Source: a bacterium 1XD8-76 (GTDB taxonomy: Bacteria > Bacillota > Clostridia > Lachnospirales > Lachnospiraceae). From it: a stretch of 64,000 nt of DNA. The notes beneath the pieces were generated by a model. The model saw nothing but the letters and a program-made list of their open reading frames with translations, was not told the DNA's origin and did no database searches. Position numbers and translations under genes: made by a program. The stretch spans positions 62,001 to 126,000 of the forward strand of contig RAZE01000010.1 of NCBI GenBank assembly GCA_003611955.1, in the 5' to 3' direction. Of the stretch, positions 35,750 to 44,680 are shown piece after piece. Position 1 is the stretch's first letter; each line of letters opens with the position of its first letter.

Positions 35750-37336
35750 ATGGACAGTGATAAATTGTCAGGAACTTATTATACTCCGCCTGATGCGATT
35801 CAGTTTATGATAGAATATTTAAATAGAGAACAGCAGGATTTTTCCAATGTGTTGGAACCTTCGGCAGGCGACGGAAGGTTCCTTCCTTTGTTGCAAGGGT
35901 GCGCGGAGCACATAACGGCAATAGAGTTATTTCAGGAAAAGGTAGATAATATGAACCGGGAATATGCTGGAGATTCCTGCGCAATAATCAAAGATAATTT
36001 CCTTGACTTTGTGGTCAGTACATCGGAACGCTATTCCCTGATTATAGGGAATCCCCCTTATATTAATAAGAAATTAATGAAAGAAGATGATATTGAGAAA
36101 GCACGTAATATTTGTGTGGAGGCAGGACTAAAAGAAACGATAATGCAGAATATGTGGCTGGCATTTGTAGTAGGGGCCTGTAGACTGCTTCAACCGGGAG
36201 GTAGCATCTTTTTTGTGTTGCCGATGGAATTTTTGCAGGTACAATATGCAGAGAAACTGAGAGGATATTTAGAGAAGTTATTTAATATAATACATATTAT
36301 TGTTTTTAAAAAAGCCATGTTTTTGGAAATTGAACAGGATGTTTGTTTGGTTTATCTGACAAATAATGATTGTACTGAAAGGCATATACGTTATGAGGTG
36401 TATGAGGACTGTAGGAAAAAGATTCCAGTACAGGAAAACAGCATACGCTGGAATAAACCACTAAAAAAGTGGTCAAATGCAGTTCTCAGTGATGACGATA
36501 TTTCTTTGCTGAAAAATGCTATGAACCGATATTCACAGATTAAAAATATGGGTGAAATTGCACCAGGTATTGTAACGGGAGGGAACCGCTATTTTATTTT
36601 GCCAGAAGAAAAGGTGGAAGAGTATCAGTGCAAGGAGTTTGTGCTTCCGATTGTACAGAAGGCTTCTTATATATCGAAGGATACCATAGAGATTTCAGAA
36701 GCAGTAGTAAACGGAATAGCTCGTGGCAATAAACCGGTTTATTTATTGAATCTGTCCCAGGAAAAAGATATGCAAAGATTGCCAATTGGACTGCAAGGAT
36801 ATTTGGAGTGGGCAGGGGAACAAGAAATTGGCGATAAACGGTTGAAAGATTGCTATAAATGTTCAAATCGGATACCGTGGTATGGTGTGCCAATTGTGCA
36901 AAAGGGAGAAGTAGTTTTTTTTAAACGCTATGGCTGTCTGCCCAGAATTTTTTATAACTCTGCGAATGTACATACTACGGATGCAGGGTATCATATACGG
37001 CTTCAGGACGAATTTGATGGGGAGAGTTTGGTTTTTTGCTTTTTTAACTCCATTACTCTTGCTCAATGTGAATTCAATGGTCGATATTATGGGGGAGGAG
37101 TATGTGAACTTGTGCCAACAGAATTTAAGGACATTGTGGTCCCATATCGCTATATTGGACAGGAAGATAAAGGAAGGCTAAAATCCATGTTCAAAAATGC
37201 AGAGCCGGTGAAAAATATTGTCGGATTTGTAAATGAATTAACAATCTGCAGGGATTACGAGGCTGAGCAGATATATCGGTTTGAAAAAATTCGCAGGGTT
37301 TTGATGGGGAGGAGAATTGATGAGGCAGAAACTTAA
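35750..37336 (+). CDS. N6-adenine DNA methyltransferase (Eco57I/TaqI-like)
   Basis: A 528-residue class I adenine methylase. LEPSAGDGRFLP is the S-adenosylmethionine loop and NPPYINKKL the catalytic NPPY motif. The C-terminal half (about 280-528) looks like the TaqI-type target-recognition region with WYGVPIVQKG and FCFFNSITLAQ motifs. It contains no nuclease domain of its own, unlike type IIG enzymes, so cutting is likely by the HNH protein upstream. It ends the four-gene module; repeat R3 starts 65 bases later. Confidence 0.88.
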   Translation: MDSDKLSGTYYTPPDAIQFMIEYLNREQQDFSNVLEPSAGDGRFLPLLQGCAEHITAIELFQEKVDNMNREYAGDSCAIIKDNFLDFVVSTSERYSLIIGNPPYINKKLMKEDDIEKARNICVEAGLKETIMQNMWLAFVVGACRLLQPGGSIFFVLPMEFLQVQYAEKLRGYLEKLFNIIHIIVFKKAMFLEIEQDVCLVYLTNNDCTERHIRYEVYEDCRKKIPVQENSIRWNKPLKKWSNAVLSDDDISLLKNAMNRYSQIKNMGEIAPGIVTGGNRYFILPEEKVEEYQCKEFVLPIVQKASYISKDTIEISEAVVNGIARGNKPVYLLNLSQEKDMQRLPIGLQGYLEWAGEQEIGDKRLKDCYKCSNRIPWYGVPIVQKGEVVFFKRYGCLPRIFYNSANVHTTDAGYHIRLQDEFDGESLVFCFFNSITLAQCEFNGRYYGGGVCELVPTEFKDIVVPYRYIGQEDKGRLKSMFKNAEPVKNIVGFVNELTICRDYEAEQIYRFEKIRRVLMGRRIDEAET

Positions 37337-37400
37337 GTGAATATTTATTGCCCGAAGATGTTGTATGATGGAAGAGGGACAAAACTTTTATTAAAAAGCA

Positions 37401-37636
37401 GCTTGACACTAATTTATCACCAAGTTCACCCCAACTTAGCAACAATTTGCCACACGCCCCACGAAGTTATGCGGGTTCCAGCGTTTTTCAATCAAAAAAA
37501 GTGAAAAAGTTCGTGACAATTACTTGACATCAACGGGGCGCTGTGTGTGGCGGAGAGTATTCCGGTTTGAGGCGGCTGCCGGAGTGAAGTTGAGTAGATT
37601 TTGGGGATAGTAAGCGCTTTATTTTATGGCGTATGG
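37401..37636. repeat. R3: module-boundary repeat
   Basis: Third full copy, more diverged: GCTTGACACTAATTTATC, CCACGAAGTTATGCGGG, GTGAAAAAGTTCGTGAC, then a frame reading GALCVAESIPV and stop, then GAGTAGATTTTGGGGATAG and AAGCGCTTTATTTTATGG, which match the region downstream of R1 and R0. The remaining 127 bases up to the next gene are AT-rich with nothing recognised. Confidence 0.78.
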
Positions 37637-37763
37637 TAAGTGTCAACTAAATGTGTGCAATATCATAAAGAAAATTGACTTACTTTCTAACAAAAAATCA
37701 GATTCTACTTGTAAATAATAAAAAAAAGATTTTAATAATTGTTAGATTTAAAAATGATTAGAA

Positions 37764-38745
37764 TTGGTTAGAGGATATTTTGTGTTCTCAGAAAATAAAA
37801 CAACTGAATTCAAGCGAGAATATGTTGAAGATATAAAAAATACGATTGTTGCATTTGCAAACTGTGACGGCGGTACACTTTATATCGGAGTGAACGACGA
37901 TGGAACAGCTTGTGGTGTCGATAATGTTGATGATACTATGTTGCGTGTAACCAATGCAGTTAGGGATGCTGTGCGGCAAGACCGTATTGTCTGAAAGGAA
38001 AAGGAATTCGCCCGGAGGGTGTTTATGTTCGTCAGGGAGCATCGACAGTTCCGGCAACAGATACTGCCATCCTGAATATGATCAAAGAAACTGGTGGTGA
38101 CAATTATGAGACAGTCCGTTCTCTTGATCAGAATCTTATTTTTGATAAGTCTGCTGACTTCTTTAAAAACGGAAGGTAGAGTTTGGAAAAGCCCAAATGT
38201 GTACGTTCCATCTGATTGGCGAAGATGGTATGTACACGAATCTGGCATTTATGCTATCTGAACAGTGTACGCATATGATTAAACTGGCTGTATTTGAGGG
38301 TAGTAAAAAATCTGTATTCAAGGATCGCCGGGAACTGTTAGGTTCTCTTTTGGAGCAGCTGGAGGAAGCCTTCGATTATATTGACCGTTACAATCGTACC
38401 CGTGCAGAATTTTCAGGACTGGACCGCTTAGATATGCGGGATTATCCTTTTAGCGGTGCTGCGCTTATCAGTATTTTTGAAGACCGAATTGAATTTGTAA
38501 GTATTGGTGGTTTGGTGAAAGGTATTGCATTGGATGACGTGATGCTGGGAGTGTCCGCGTTGCGCAATCAGCATTTAGCGAATATTTTCTATCGTCTGAG
38601 ATTGATTGAAGCATATGGCACAGGGATTCTTAAGATCAATGAATGTTACGATAATTATGTTGTGAAACCTGTGATCGAAACAACAAGTAATAAGCTCAAT
38701 AATCATTGTAACTTGACATGCGGGGCGCCTTGTGCTCCCGTCTGA
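37764..38745 (+). pseudogene. Decayed AlbA/Schlafen-type ATP-binding protein
   Basis: The start reads as an AlbA_2 domain (ENKTTEFKREYVEDIKNTIV, first 20 residues of the motif region, then FANCDGGTLYIGVNDDG) and a separate frame from 38197 reads as the matching C-terminal half (GLDRLDMRDYPFSGAALIS, LRNQHLANIFYRLRLIEAYG). A frame change near 37990 and a stop near 38178 break the gene, and some conserved middle sequence is missing. The last residues (NLTCGAPCAPV) come from repeat R4, so the natural C-terminus has been lost at the island boundary. Confidence 0.72.
38709..38745. repeat. R4: right-hand boundary of the island (short copy)
   Basis: TAACTTGACATGCGGGGCGCCTTG-like sequence matches only the centre of R1-R3 (TTAACTTGACATACGCGGGG, with GGCGCTGTG), then gives way to ordinary sequence before the uracil-DNA glycosylase gene. 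It marks the right end of the accessory island. Confidence 0.6.
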
Positions 38746-38764
38746 CGGCGGAATGGAGATTAGA

Positions 38765-39385
38765 ATGAAAGAAACAAAGGCCTGTTTGAAATACACATGG
38801 GACGATATCGAGAGACATATTGCCGTCTGCACGCACTGTCCGCTGTGCAGGACGAGGCAGCGGCCGGTCATGGGGAGAGGAAACCGTAAGGCCGATATCA
38901 TGCTGATCGCCGAGGCGCCCGGAGCGCAGGAGGACCGGCAGGGGATTCCGTTTGTGGGAAGCTCGGGCGAAGTGCTGGACAGGCTTCTTCGGGAGAGCGG
39001 TTTGAGCAGAGAGGAGATATACATTACCAACATTTTAAAATGTCATCCTCCCGGCAACCGCGATCCGAGAGAGGAAGAAAAGGAGGCCTGCTTTCCGTAT
39101 CTGAAGTATGAGACGTTTCTGGTGAATCCCAGAATTATAGTCTGTCTTGGCCGCGTGGCCGCGCAGCGCATTATCTCACCGGATTTAAAAATCACCAGAC
39201 AGCACGGAACCTGGACATACCGGAAAAACTGTGCGCTGACTGCGACATATCATCCCTCGGCGATCCTGCGGGATCCCTCCAAATATGAGGATGCGAAGAA
39301 AGATTTCTCAGCGTTATTTCAGATAGTTCACCAGAAGAATAGCGGTTCCCAAAATGGCAAGAATGACGCCGGTCGCCCGGTTTAA
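38765..39385 (+). CDS. Uracil-DNA glycosylase, family 4 (iron-sulphur)
   Basis: A 206-residue enzyme that removes uracil from DNA. The N-terminal CTHCPLC pair and later cysteines match the iron-sulphur ligands of family 4. Motif EAPGAQEDRQGIPFVGSSG lines the uracil pocket, NILKCHPPGNRDP follows, and ATYHPSAILRDPS carries the catalytic-loop histidine. GGAG lies six bases before the ATG at 38765; earlier starts fall in repeat R4. Base composition returns to the GC-richer core style here. Its last 72 bases overlap the convergent TauE-like gene. Confidence 0.92.
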   Translation: MKETKACLKYTWDDIERHIAVCTHCPLCRTRQRPVMGRGNRKADIMLIAEAPGAQEDRQGIPFVGSSGEVLDRLLRESGLSREEIYITNILKCHPPGNRDPREEEKEACFPYLKYETFLVNPRIIVCLGRVAAQRIISPDLKITRQHGTWTYRKNCALTATYHPSAILRDPSKYEDAKKDFSALFQIVHQKNSGSQNGKNDAGRPV

Positions 39386-39820
39386 GGCGCCCGCGCCGAC
39401 AAAACCGCAGATAAAACCCACAGCCGTACCGCAGACAACGGACTGCACGATGCGCTTTTTCACACTGACGGAGGCCATGGATTCCTTTGTGGTCATAACC
39501 GGTTTTACGATAAATTTAATTCCCAGAAGCAATGTCATAAATACAGAAAAGCTTCCTATTAAAGTGAACAACAGCACGAAAGTCATCATGACCACGCCGT
39601 TTCGTATATCGAGATTTCTGTTTTTACCGTAGGTGTAGGCGCTGACTGCGCTGGCAAGAACGTCGCTTGCGAGGGCGATGCCCACCGCTTCATAGGCGGG
39701 GAGCCCTAAGAAAGTGATCAGCATGGGACTGATCACGGCAGCGGCGCTCATTCCCGCAAACCCTGTGCCGAGCCCGGCGCCTATGCCTGCTGTAAAACAA
39801 ATAAAAAAAGTATAGATCAT
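39314..39820 (-). CDS. TauE/SafE-like permease, short form
   Basis: A 168-residue hydrophobic protein with about five membrane helices. GAGLGTGFAGMSAAAVISPML opens the first repeat (shown by its first 20 residues from position 14) and GFICGFVGAGALNRATG the second. Full TauE/SafE family members are about 250 residues, so this copy is short, with a small central region. Family members are proposed to export sulphite or organic sulphonates. The C-terminus overlaps the uracil-DNA glycosylase gene on the other strand. It may be a natural short type or a reduced one. Confidence 0.72.
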   Translation of the reverse strand: MIYTFFICFTAGIGAGLGTGFAGMSAAAVISPMLITFLGLPAYEAVGIALASDVLASAVSAYTYGKNRNLDIRNGVVMMTFVLLFTLIGSFSVFMTLLLGIKFIVKPVMTTKESMASVSVKKRIVQSVVCGTAVGFICGFVGAGALNRATGVILAILGTAILLVNYLK

Positions 39821-39942
39821 CTTTTGTCCTCCCTGTAGATTTTCTTTTCCGAGAGCGGGTGGAAGAAGATAACTGTGATTTTACAACGGGAAAAAGATTT
39901 GTCAAGTGAAATAAATATAAACAGCTTGAGACTGGAGAGCAT

Positions 39943-40827
39943 ATGACACCGCAATTTTTTACTTCCATAGAAGAAGCGCTGTCGGCAATTTGCGGAGACG
40001 GCGTTTTTCCTGTAAAGACAGAGAGGATATCGGGGGGCGATATCAATGAGGCATACGGGCTGACGACGAGCGACGGGCAGTATCTTTTCCTCAAAACAAA
40101 TAGCGGAAAAGGAGCAGCGTTTTTCGCGGCGGAGGCGGCAGGGCTTGACGCGATCGCCAGGACGAGGGCGGTCGGAACGCCCCGTATTCTCGGCTATGGA
40201 AATGCGTTCTTACTTTTGGAGTTTCTGCACGGCGGGAAACGGGCGCCGGATTACTGGGAGACTCTGGGACACCAGCTGGCGGACATGCACCGGGCGGCGG
40301 CGAGCGACTATGTGAACGGCGCGAAATACGGGTTTATCTGTGACAACTTTATCGGGGAGGGAACACAGATCAATACGCCTCATGAAAGCTGGATATCCTT
40401 TTTTCGTGACTGCCGTCTCGAACCGCAGTTTCGGCGTGCGGCACGCTGGTTTGATTCCGGAGATTCCCGGAGGATCGCGCGGCTGCTGGACCACATGGAT
40501 GATTTTTTGACGGAACCGGATCAACCCTCGCTTTTGCACGGCGATCTGTGGGCGGGAAATGTGATCACAGGAAATGACGGCAGGGCATGGCTGATCGATC
40601 CGGCAGTCTACGTGGGACATGCGGAGGCGGATATCGCCATGACGGAACTGTTCGGGGGTTTTCCTGCGGCTTTTTATGGCGCCTACAGAGAGTCCGGCAT
40701 GCTGCGGGCGGATTACACGGAACGCCGCGGGCTGTACAATCTGTATCATCTTTTAAATCATCTGAACCTGTTCGGCGGCGGTTATCTTTCGTCCGTAAAG
40801 CGGATTCTGGCGGAGTACGTATCGTAG
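39943..40827 (+). CDS. Fructosamine kinase family protein
   Basis: A 294-residue aminoglycoside/fructosamine kinase-like enzyme. The N-lobe nucleotide region includes GGDINEAYGL and YLFLKTN with the ATP-binding lysine; the C-lobe has the catalytic LLHGDLWAGNV and metal-binding LIDPAVYVGHAEADIAM. Bacterial members phosphorylate sugar-lysine adducts (ketosamines) so they can be removed from proteins. GGAG precedes the ATG. It is divergent from the TauE-like gene and ends 23 bases short of the convergent pdxT. Confidence 0.9.
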   Translation: MTPQFFTSIEEALSAICGDGVFPVKTERISGGDINEAYGLTTSDGQYLFLKTNSGKGAAFFAAEAAGLDAIARTRAVGTPRILGYGNAFLLLEFLHGGKRAPDYWETLGHQLADMHRAAASDYVNGAKYGFICDNFIGEGTQINTPHESWISFFRDCRLEPQFRRAARWFDSGDSRRIARLLDHMDDFLTEPDQPSLLHGDLWAGNVITGNDGRAWLIDPAVYVGHAEADIAMTELFGGFPAAFYGAYRESGMLRADYTERRGLYNLYHLLNHLNLFGGGYLSSVKRILAEYVS

Positions 40828-40850
40828 AACGGTGTCGGGCGCAGCGGAGG

Positions 40851-41414
40851 TTACCGGATATTTTCCAGAAACATCCTGTGTATCCTCCTGTCAGAGTCCA
40901 GTTCGGGATGAAAGGACAGGGCCAGTTGGTTTCGGCAGCGCACGCCGACAATATTTCCGTCCACCCTGGCGAGTATTTCCACGTCCTTTTCCGCCTTTTC
41001 AATATAGGGGGCCCGGATGAAAGTCATGGGGATATCTTTCATCCCCCCAAAATCCTGCACCGTGTGAAAACTGCCAAGCTGTCTGCCGTAGGCATTTCTC
41101 CTCACCGTGACGGGCAGGGTCTGAAACCAGGAGCGGTCGTCGTTGCTGCTTTTTTCCGCCAGCAGGATCAGGCCGGCGCAGGTGGCGAGAACCGGCAGAC
41201 CGCCGCGGATCATTTCCCGCAGCGGTTCAAACATATTTAGTTCTCTCAGAAGCTTTCCCTGGGCGGTGCTCTCACCGCCGGGCAGGATCAGACCGTCGAA
41301 AGTCTTTGAAAGATCTTTCGGCTGTCGAAGTTCCAGACATTCCGCCCCCAGTTCCCTTATAACTTTTTCCTGTTCATAGAAAGCGCCCTGCAGCGCAAGT
41401 ACCGCGATCTTCAT
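40851..41414 (-). CDS. pdxT: Pyridoxal 5'-phosphate synthase glutaminase subunit
   Basis: A 187-residue class I glutamine amidotransferase that frees ammonia for PLP synthesis. Visible are LPGGEST, the nucleophile in ATCAGLILLAEK, and the His-Glu pair in LSFHPELDSD. It starts one base after the pdxS stop, a typical translationally coupled pair, and works in the dodecamer with PdxS in the cytoplasm. Full length. Confidence 0.96.
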   Translation of the reverse strand: MKIAVLALQGAFYEQEKVIRELGAECLELRQPKDLSKTFDGLILPGGESTAQGKLLRELNMFEPLREMIRGGLPVLATCAGLILLAEKSSNDDRSWFQTLPVTVRRNAYGRQLGSFHTVQDFGGMKDIPMTFIRAPYIEKAEKDVEILARVDGNIVGVRCRNQLALSFHPELDSDRRIHRMFLENIR

Positions 41415-41415
41415 A

Positions 41416-42291
41416 TTATTTGCCTCGCTCCGCCATCAAAAGCCGGATTTCCTGTTCATTGATGCCGACCATGGCTTCCCCCAGATCTTCGGACAGGGAA
41501 GCGATCAGCTTTGCGTCGGTATAGTTGGTGACTGCCTGTACGATGGCGGACGCCCGCTTTGCCGGATTTCCGGACTTGAAAATGCCGGAACCGACGAAGA
41601 CGCCCTCCGCGCCGAGCTGCATCATCAGGGCCGCATCCGCGGGGGCTGCCACGCCGCCTGCAGCGAAATTGACCACAGGAAGTTTTCTGTTTTCCTGCAC
41701 ATATTTTACCAGCTCAAAGGGAACTCTCAGCTCCTTTGCCGCCTCGAAAAGTTCGTCTTCCCGCATGGAGGTGATCCTGGCGATCTCCTGATTCATCCTG
41801 CGCATATGGCGGACTGCCTGTACGATGTCCCCGGTGCCCGGTTCTCCCTTCGTGCGGATCATGGAAGCGCCTTCCGCGATACGCCGCAGCGCCTCCCCGA
41901 GATCCTTTGCGCCGCAGACAAAGGGGACGCTGAACTTTCTCTTATCGATATGAAATATATCATCCGCGGGGGAGAGGACTTCGCTCTCATCGATGTAATC
42001 GATCTCGATCGCCTCCAGAATCTGTGCCTCCACGAAATGTCCGATCCGACATTTTGCCATGACGGGAATGGAGACTGCTTCCTGAATCCCACGGATCATC
42101 TTCGGATCGCTCATCCGCGAGACGCCGCCGGCCGCCCGGATATCCGCCGGGATTCTCTCAAGGGCCATCACTGCGCAGGCCCCCGCCGCCTCCGCGATCT
42201 TCGCCTGCTCCGGAGTGGTGACATCCATAATAACGCCGCCCTTCAACATCTGTGCCAACTGCCTGTTTAACTGATATCTCTCTTCTGACAT
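41416..42291 (-). CDS. pdxS: Pyridoxal 5'-phosphate synthase lyase subunit
   Basis: A 291-residue TIM-barrel enzyme that builds PLP from ribose 5-phosphate, glyceraldehyde 3-phosphate and ammonia. The conserved opening [20 protein letters not shown] (20 residues), [16 protein letters not shown], and [19 protein letters not shown] with [10 protein letters not shown] are all present. AGGAGG precedes the ATG. It is divergent from pdxR, which should control it. Confidence 0.97.
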   Translation of the reverse strand: MSEERYQLNRQLAQMLKGGVIMDVTTPEQAKIAEAAGACAVMALERIPADIRAAGGVSRMSDPKMIRGIQEAVSIPVMAKCRIGHFVEAQILEAIEIDYIDESEVLSPADDIFHIDKRKFSVPFVCGAKDLGEALRRIAEGASMIRTKGEPGTGDIVQAVRHMRRMNQEIARITSMREDELFEAAKELRVPFELVKYVQENRKLPVVNFAAGGVAAPADAALMMQLGAEGVFVGSGIFKSGNPAKRASAIVQAVTNYTDAKLIASLSEDLGEAMVGINEQEIRLLMAERGK

Positions 42292-42337
42292 TTTTTAACC
42301 TCCTTGCAAACATCATCAAAACCAAGTATAATACAAT

Positions 42338-42383
42338 CTGACCATATTTAAATAACCACTTTGCAAAAAATCAAAATGGTCAG
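42338..42383. promoter_or_regulatory. Inverted repeat in the pdxS-pdxR intergenic region, likely PdxR operator
   Basis: CTGACCAT and ATGGTCAG form a perfect 8-bp inverted repeat 30 bases apart, between the divergent pdxS and pdxR genes. Half-sites spaced on the same DNA face suit a dimeric MocR regulator. On the minus strand TATTAT lies just downstream and could be the pdxS -10 element. The role is inferred from position. Confidence 0.5.
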
Positions 42384-42402
42384 ACGGGAGAGTTGCTGCG
42401 GA

Positions 42403-43821
42403 TTGCTTACCTATTCTTTTTCAGAGACAAGGTCAGAACCTTTATACCAGCATCTGTATCAATGCATTAAAAACGATATTGTACAGGGAACATTGGCGGC
42501 GGACCAGAAACTGCCCTCAAAGAGGAATTTTGCAAAAAATCTGGGCGTAAGTATTATTACGGTGGAGAATGCCTATGCGCAGCTGATCGCGGAAGGATTC
42601 GTGTATTCTTTGCCGAAAAAAGGGTTTTTTGTGACAGATATAAGAAGGGAACTGGCTGCGGGAAGAAAAAAAGACAGCAGAAAAGAGGAGGAAGAACAGA
42701 ACGGGGAGAAAAAATATCTGGCGGATTTTACGAGCAGCCAGACCAGACCGGAACAGTTTCCCTTTTCTGCCTGGGCAAAGCTGATGCGGGCTACGTTGAA
42801 GGAGGAGCGGGAGGGATTGATGATGAACGCTCCCAGCGCCGGGATCCGTCCTCTGCGGGAGGCGATCGCCGGACATCTTCGGAGTTTTCGCGGAATGGAA
42901 GTGGAACCGGAACAGATCGTCACAGGAGCGGGGACGGAGTATCTGTATGGGCTATTGCTGCAGCTTCTGGGCATGGAAAAGTGTTACGGGGTGGAAAACC
43001 CGGGATATCATAAGATCTATAAAATATATAAAAGCCACCGGGTGCCGTGCACTTACGTGGACATGGATCACGCGGGCGTACTCATTTCCTCGTTGGAGCA
43101 CAAGAACGTGGATGTGGTGCATATCTCCCCGTCCCACCATTTTCCGACGGGGATCGTGATGCCGGTGAGCCGCCGGTATGAACTGCTGGGGTGGGCATCG
43201 AAGGAGAAAGGGCGCTATATCATAGAGGACGACTATGACAGTGAATTTCGGCTGGCTGGGAGACCGGTGCCCTCCCTTCAGAGCATCGATGTGCAGGAGA
43301 AAGTGATCTATATGAATACCTTTACAAAGACGCTCTCCTCCACGGTCCGCATCAGCTACATGGTGTTGCCGGAGCACCTGGCGAGGAAGTTCGGCGAGGC
43401 GCTCTCGTTTTATTCCTGCACGGTATCGAATTTTGAACAGTATGTGCTCGCCCGTTTCATCAGGGAGGGTTATTTCGAGAAACATATCAACCGCATGCGG
43501 AACTATTATCACGAAAAGAGGGATCTTCTGTTAAAACAGATAGCCGGCAGCAGGCTCTCGGAATGCTGTACGATCTCCGAGGAAGATGCGGGATTGCATT
43601 TCCTGATGAGGGTGGCGACCGGTCTTTCTGATGAAGAAATATGCGAAGCTCTCGAGAGAGAGGGCGTCAGAGTCTTCTCGACAGCGCAGTATTATGCAGA
43701 TTTTGAGGAAAAAAAAGATCATATTTTTGTGATGAATTATTCCTCGCTGGAAGAAGAAAACGTGGAAAAGGTCATTCGGATCATGGAGAAGGTGCTTGTG
43801 GAGGGGGGAGGGAATTTGTAA
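42403..43821 (+). CDS. pdxR: PdxR: MocR-type GntR/aminotransferase regulator
   Basis: A 472-residue fusion of a GntR winged helix (PLYQHLYQCIKNDIVQGTLA, LPSKRNFAKNLGVS) and a fold I aminotransferase-like domain that binds PLP through the lysine in NTFTKTLSSTVRISY. In other Firmicutes PdxR activates pdxST and is switched off by PLP. The family opening MLTYSFSET begins at a TTG at 42403 with GGGAG upstream; a longer frame to a TTG at 42361 would run through the putative operator, so I prefer the shorter form. Confidence 0.88.
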   Translation: MLTYSFSETRSEPLYQHLYQCIKNDIVQGTLAADQKLPSKRNFAKNLGVSIITVENAYAQLIAEGFVYSLPKKGFFVTDIRRELAAGRKKDSRKEEEEQNGEKKYLADFTSSQTRPEQFPFSAWAKLMRATLKEEREGLMMNAPSAGIRPLREAIAGHLRSFRGMEVEPEQIVTGAGTEYLYGLLLQLLGMEKCYGVENPGYHKIYKIYKSHRVPCTYVDMDHAGVLISSLEHKNVDVVHISPSHHFPTGIVMPVSRRYELLGWASKEKGRYIIEDDYDSEFRLAGRPVPSLQSIDVQEKVIYMNTFTKTLSSTVRISYMVLPEHLARKFGEALSFYSCTVSNFEQYVLARFIREGYFEKHINRMRNYYHEKRDLLLKQIAGSRLSECCTISEEDAGLHFLMRVATGLSDEEICEALEREGVRVFSTAQYYADFEEKKDHIFVMNYSSLEEENVEKVIRIMEKVLVEGGGNL

Positions 43822-43917
43822 AAAAAAGTTGCAATATTGAGTAAATAGACGAAAGAAAGCTATATTCTTTTTTTGAAAAATGTGCTATGATTAAAAGGCA
43901 CTGCGGAGGTGGCGGCT

Positions 43918-44667
43918 ATGGGTTCAAAGCGGCATAAGCGGAAAGTCGGCTACACGATCATGATCGTGTCCGATTCCGTGGAAAAAAACCAGAAAAAATT
44001 TCATATCAATACCGGAATTTTGTCCATTGTGGCATTTGTGCTTCTGGTGGTTGTGATCTGCTATGCGGAATATACGACGATTTTGATGCATGGGGCGACG
44101 GAGCGCAGTGAGGTCTATGCCGGGCAGATCGCAGGTTTGCAGAAGGAGAACGAACAGCTGACACTCGAAAAAGAGGCGCTTGAAAAGCAGGTGGCGAACT
44201 TAAATCAGACGCTGAGCCAGAAGGAAGTGCAGGTACAGATGCAGGAAGAAAGTCTGCAGGCGGAGGAGGAAGAGGAAAACATGCCCAGAGGATTCCCGGT
44301 GAGCGGCGCCGCTCAGATCAAAGAGGCGGGGGATGAGGCGGACACCGGACTGCAGGCGAAGGAGGAGTGGAGAGAGGTTGTTTTCACCGCGGCGGCGGGG
44401 ACGAACGTTATCTCTTCCGGAGCAGGCACCGTGGCGGGAGTCGCGGCCGCGACGCAGGAGGAAGCCGCAGGCATCAGTATCGACCACGGCAACGGTTATG
44501 TCAGCAACTACCGCAATATGGGAGTGCCGAAAGTGGAAGTCGGCGGTACGGTGGAACAGGGCACCGTACTGTTTGAAATAGAAGAAAATAATATGGATAT
44601 CGGATACAGCGTTACAAAGGACGAAGAATTTCTGGATCCGATGGACATTATGGAAATCAAAGGATAA
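43918..44667 (+). CDS. Membrane-bound M23-like protein without catalytic histidines
   Basis: A 249-residue protein with a short basic cytoplasmic start, one membrane helix (about 37-58), a coiled coil (about 72-120), and an M23/LytM-like beta domain (VISSGAGTVAGVAA, ISIDHGNGYVSNYRNMG, VEVGGTVEQGTVLFEIE). The HxH zinc motif of active enzymes is replaced by YVSNYRN, so it should bind rather than cut peptidoglycan. GGAGGTGG precedes the ATG. It overlaps functionally with the bactofilin gene 13 bases downstream, a pairing often seen in cell-shape systems. Confidence 0.85.
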   Translation: MGSKRHKRKVGYTIMIVSDSVEKNQKKFHINTGILSIVAFVLLVVVICYAEYTTILMHGATERSEVYAGQIAGLQKENEQLTLEKEALEKQVANLNQTLSQKEVQVQMQEESLQAEEEEENMPRGFPVSGAAQIKEAGDEADTGLQAKEEWREVVFTAAAGTNVISSGAGTVAGVAAATQEEAAGISIDHGNGYVSNYRNMGVPKVEVGGTVEQGTVLFEIEENNMDIGYSVTKDEEFLDPMDIMEIKG

Positions 44668-44680
44668 GGAGGCAAGGACT

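Noticed and set aside
25969-37636. Boundary repeats as integron attC sites
   Set aside because: I see no paired GTTRRRY/RYYYAAC-type ends or long fold-back in R1-R3, and no integron integrase is in the window.
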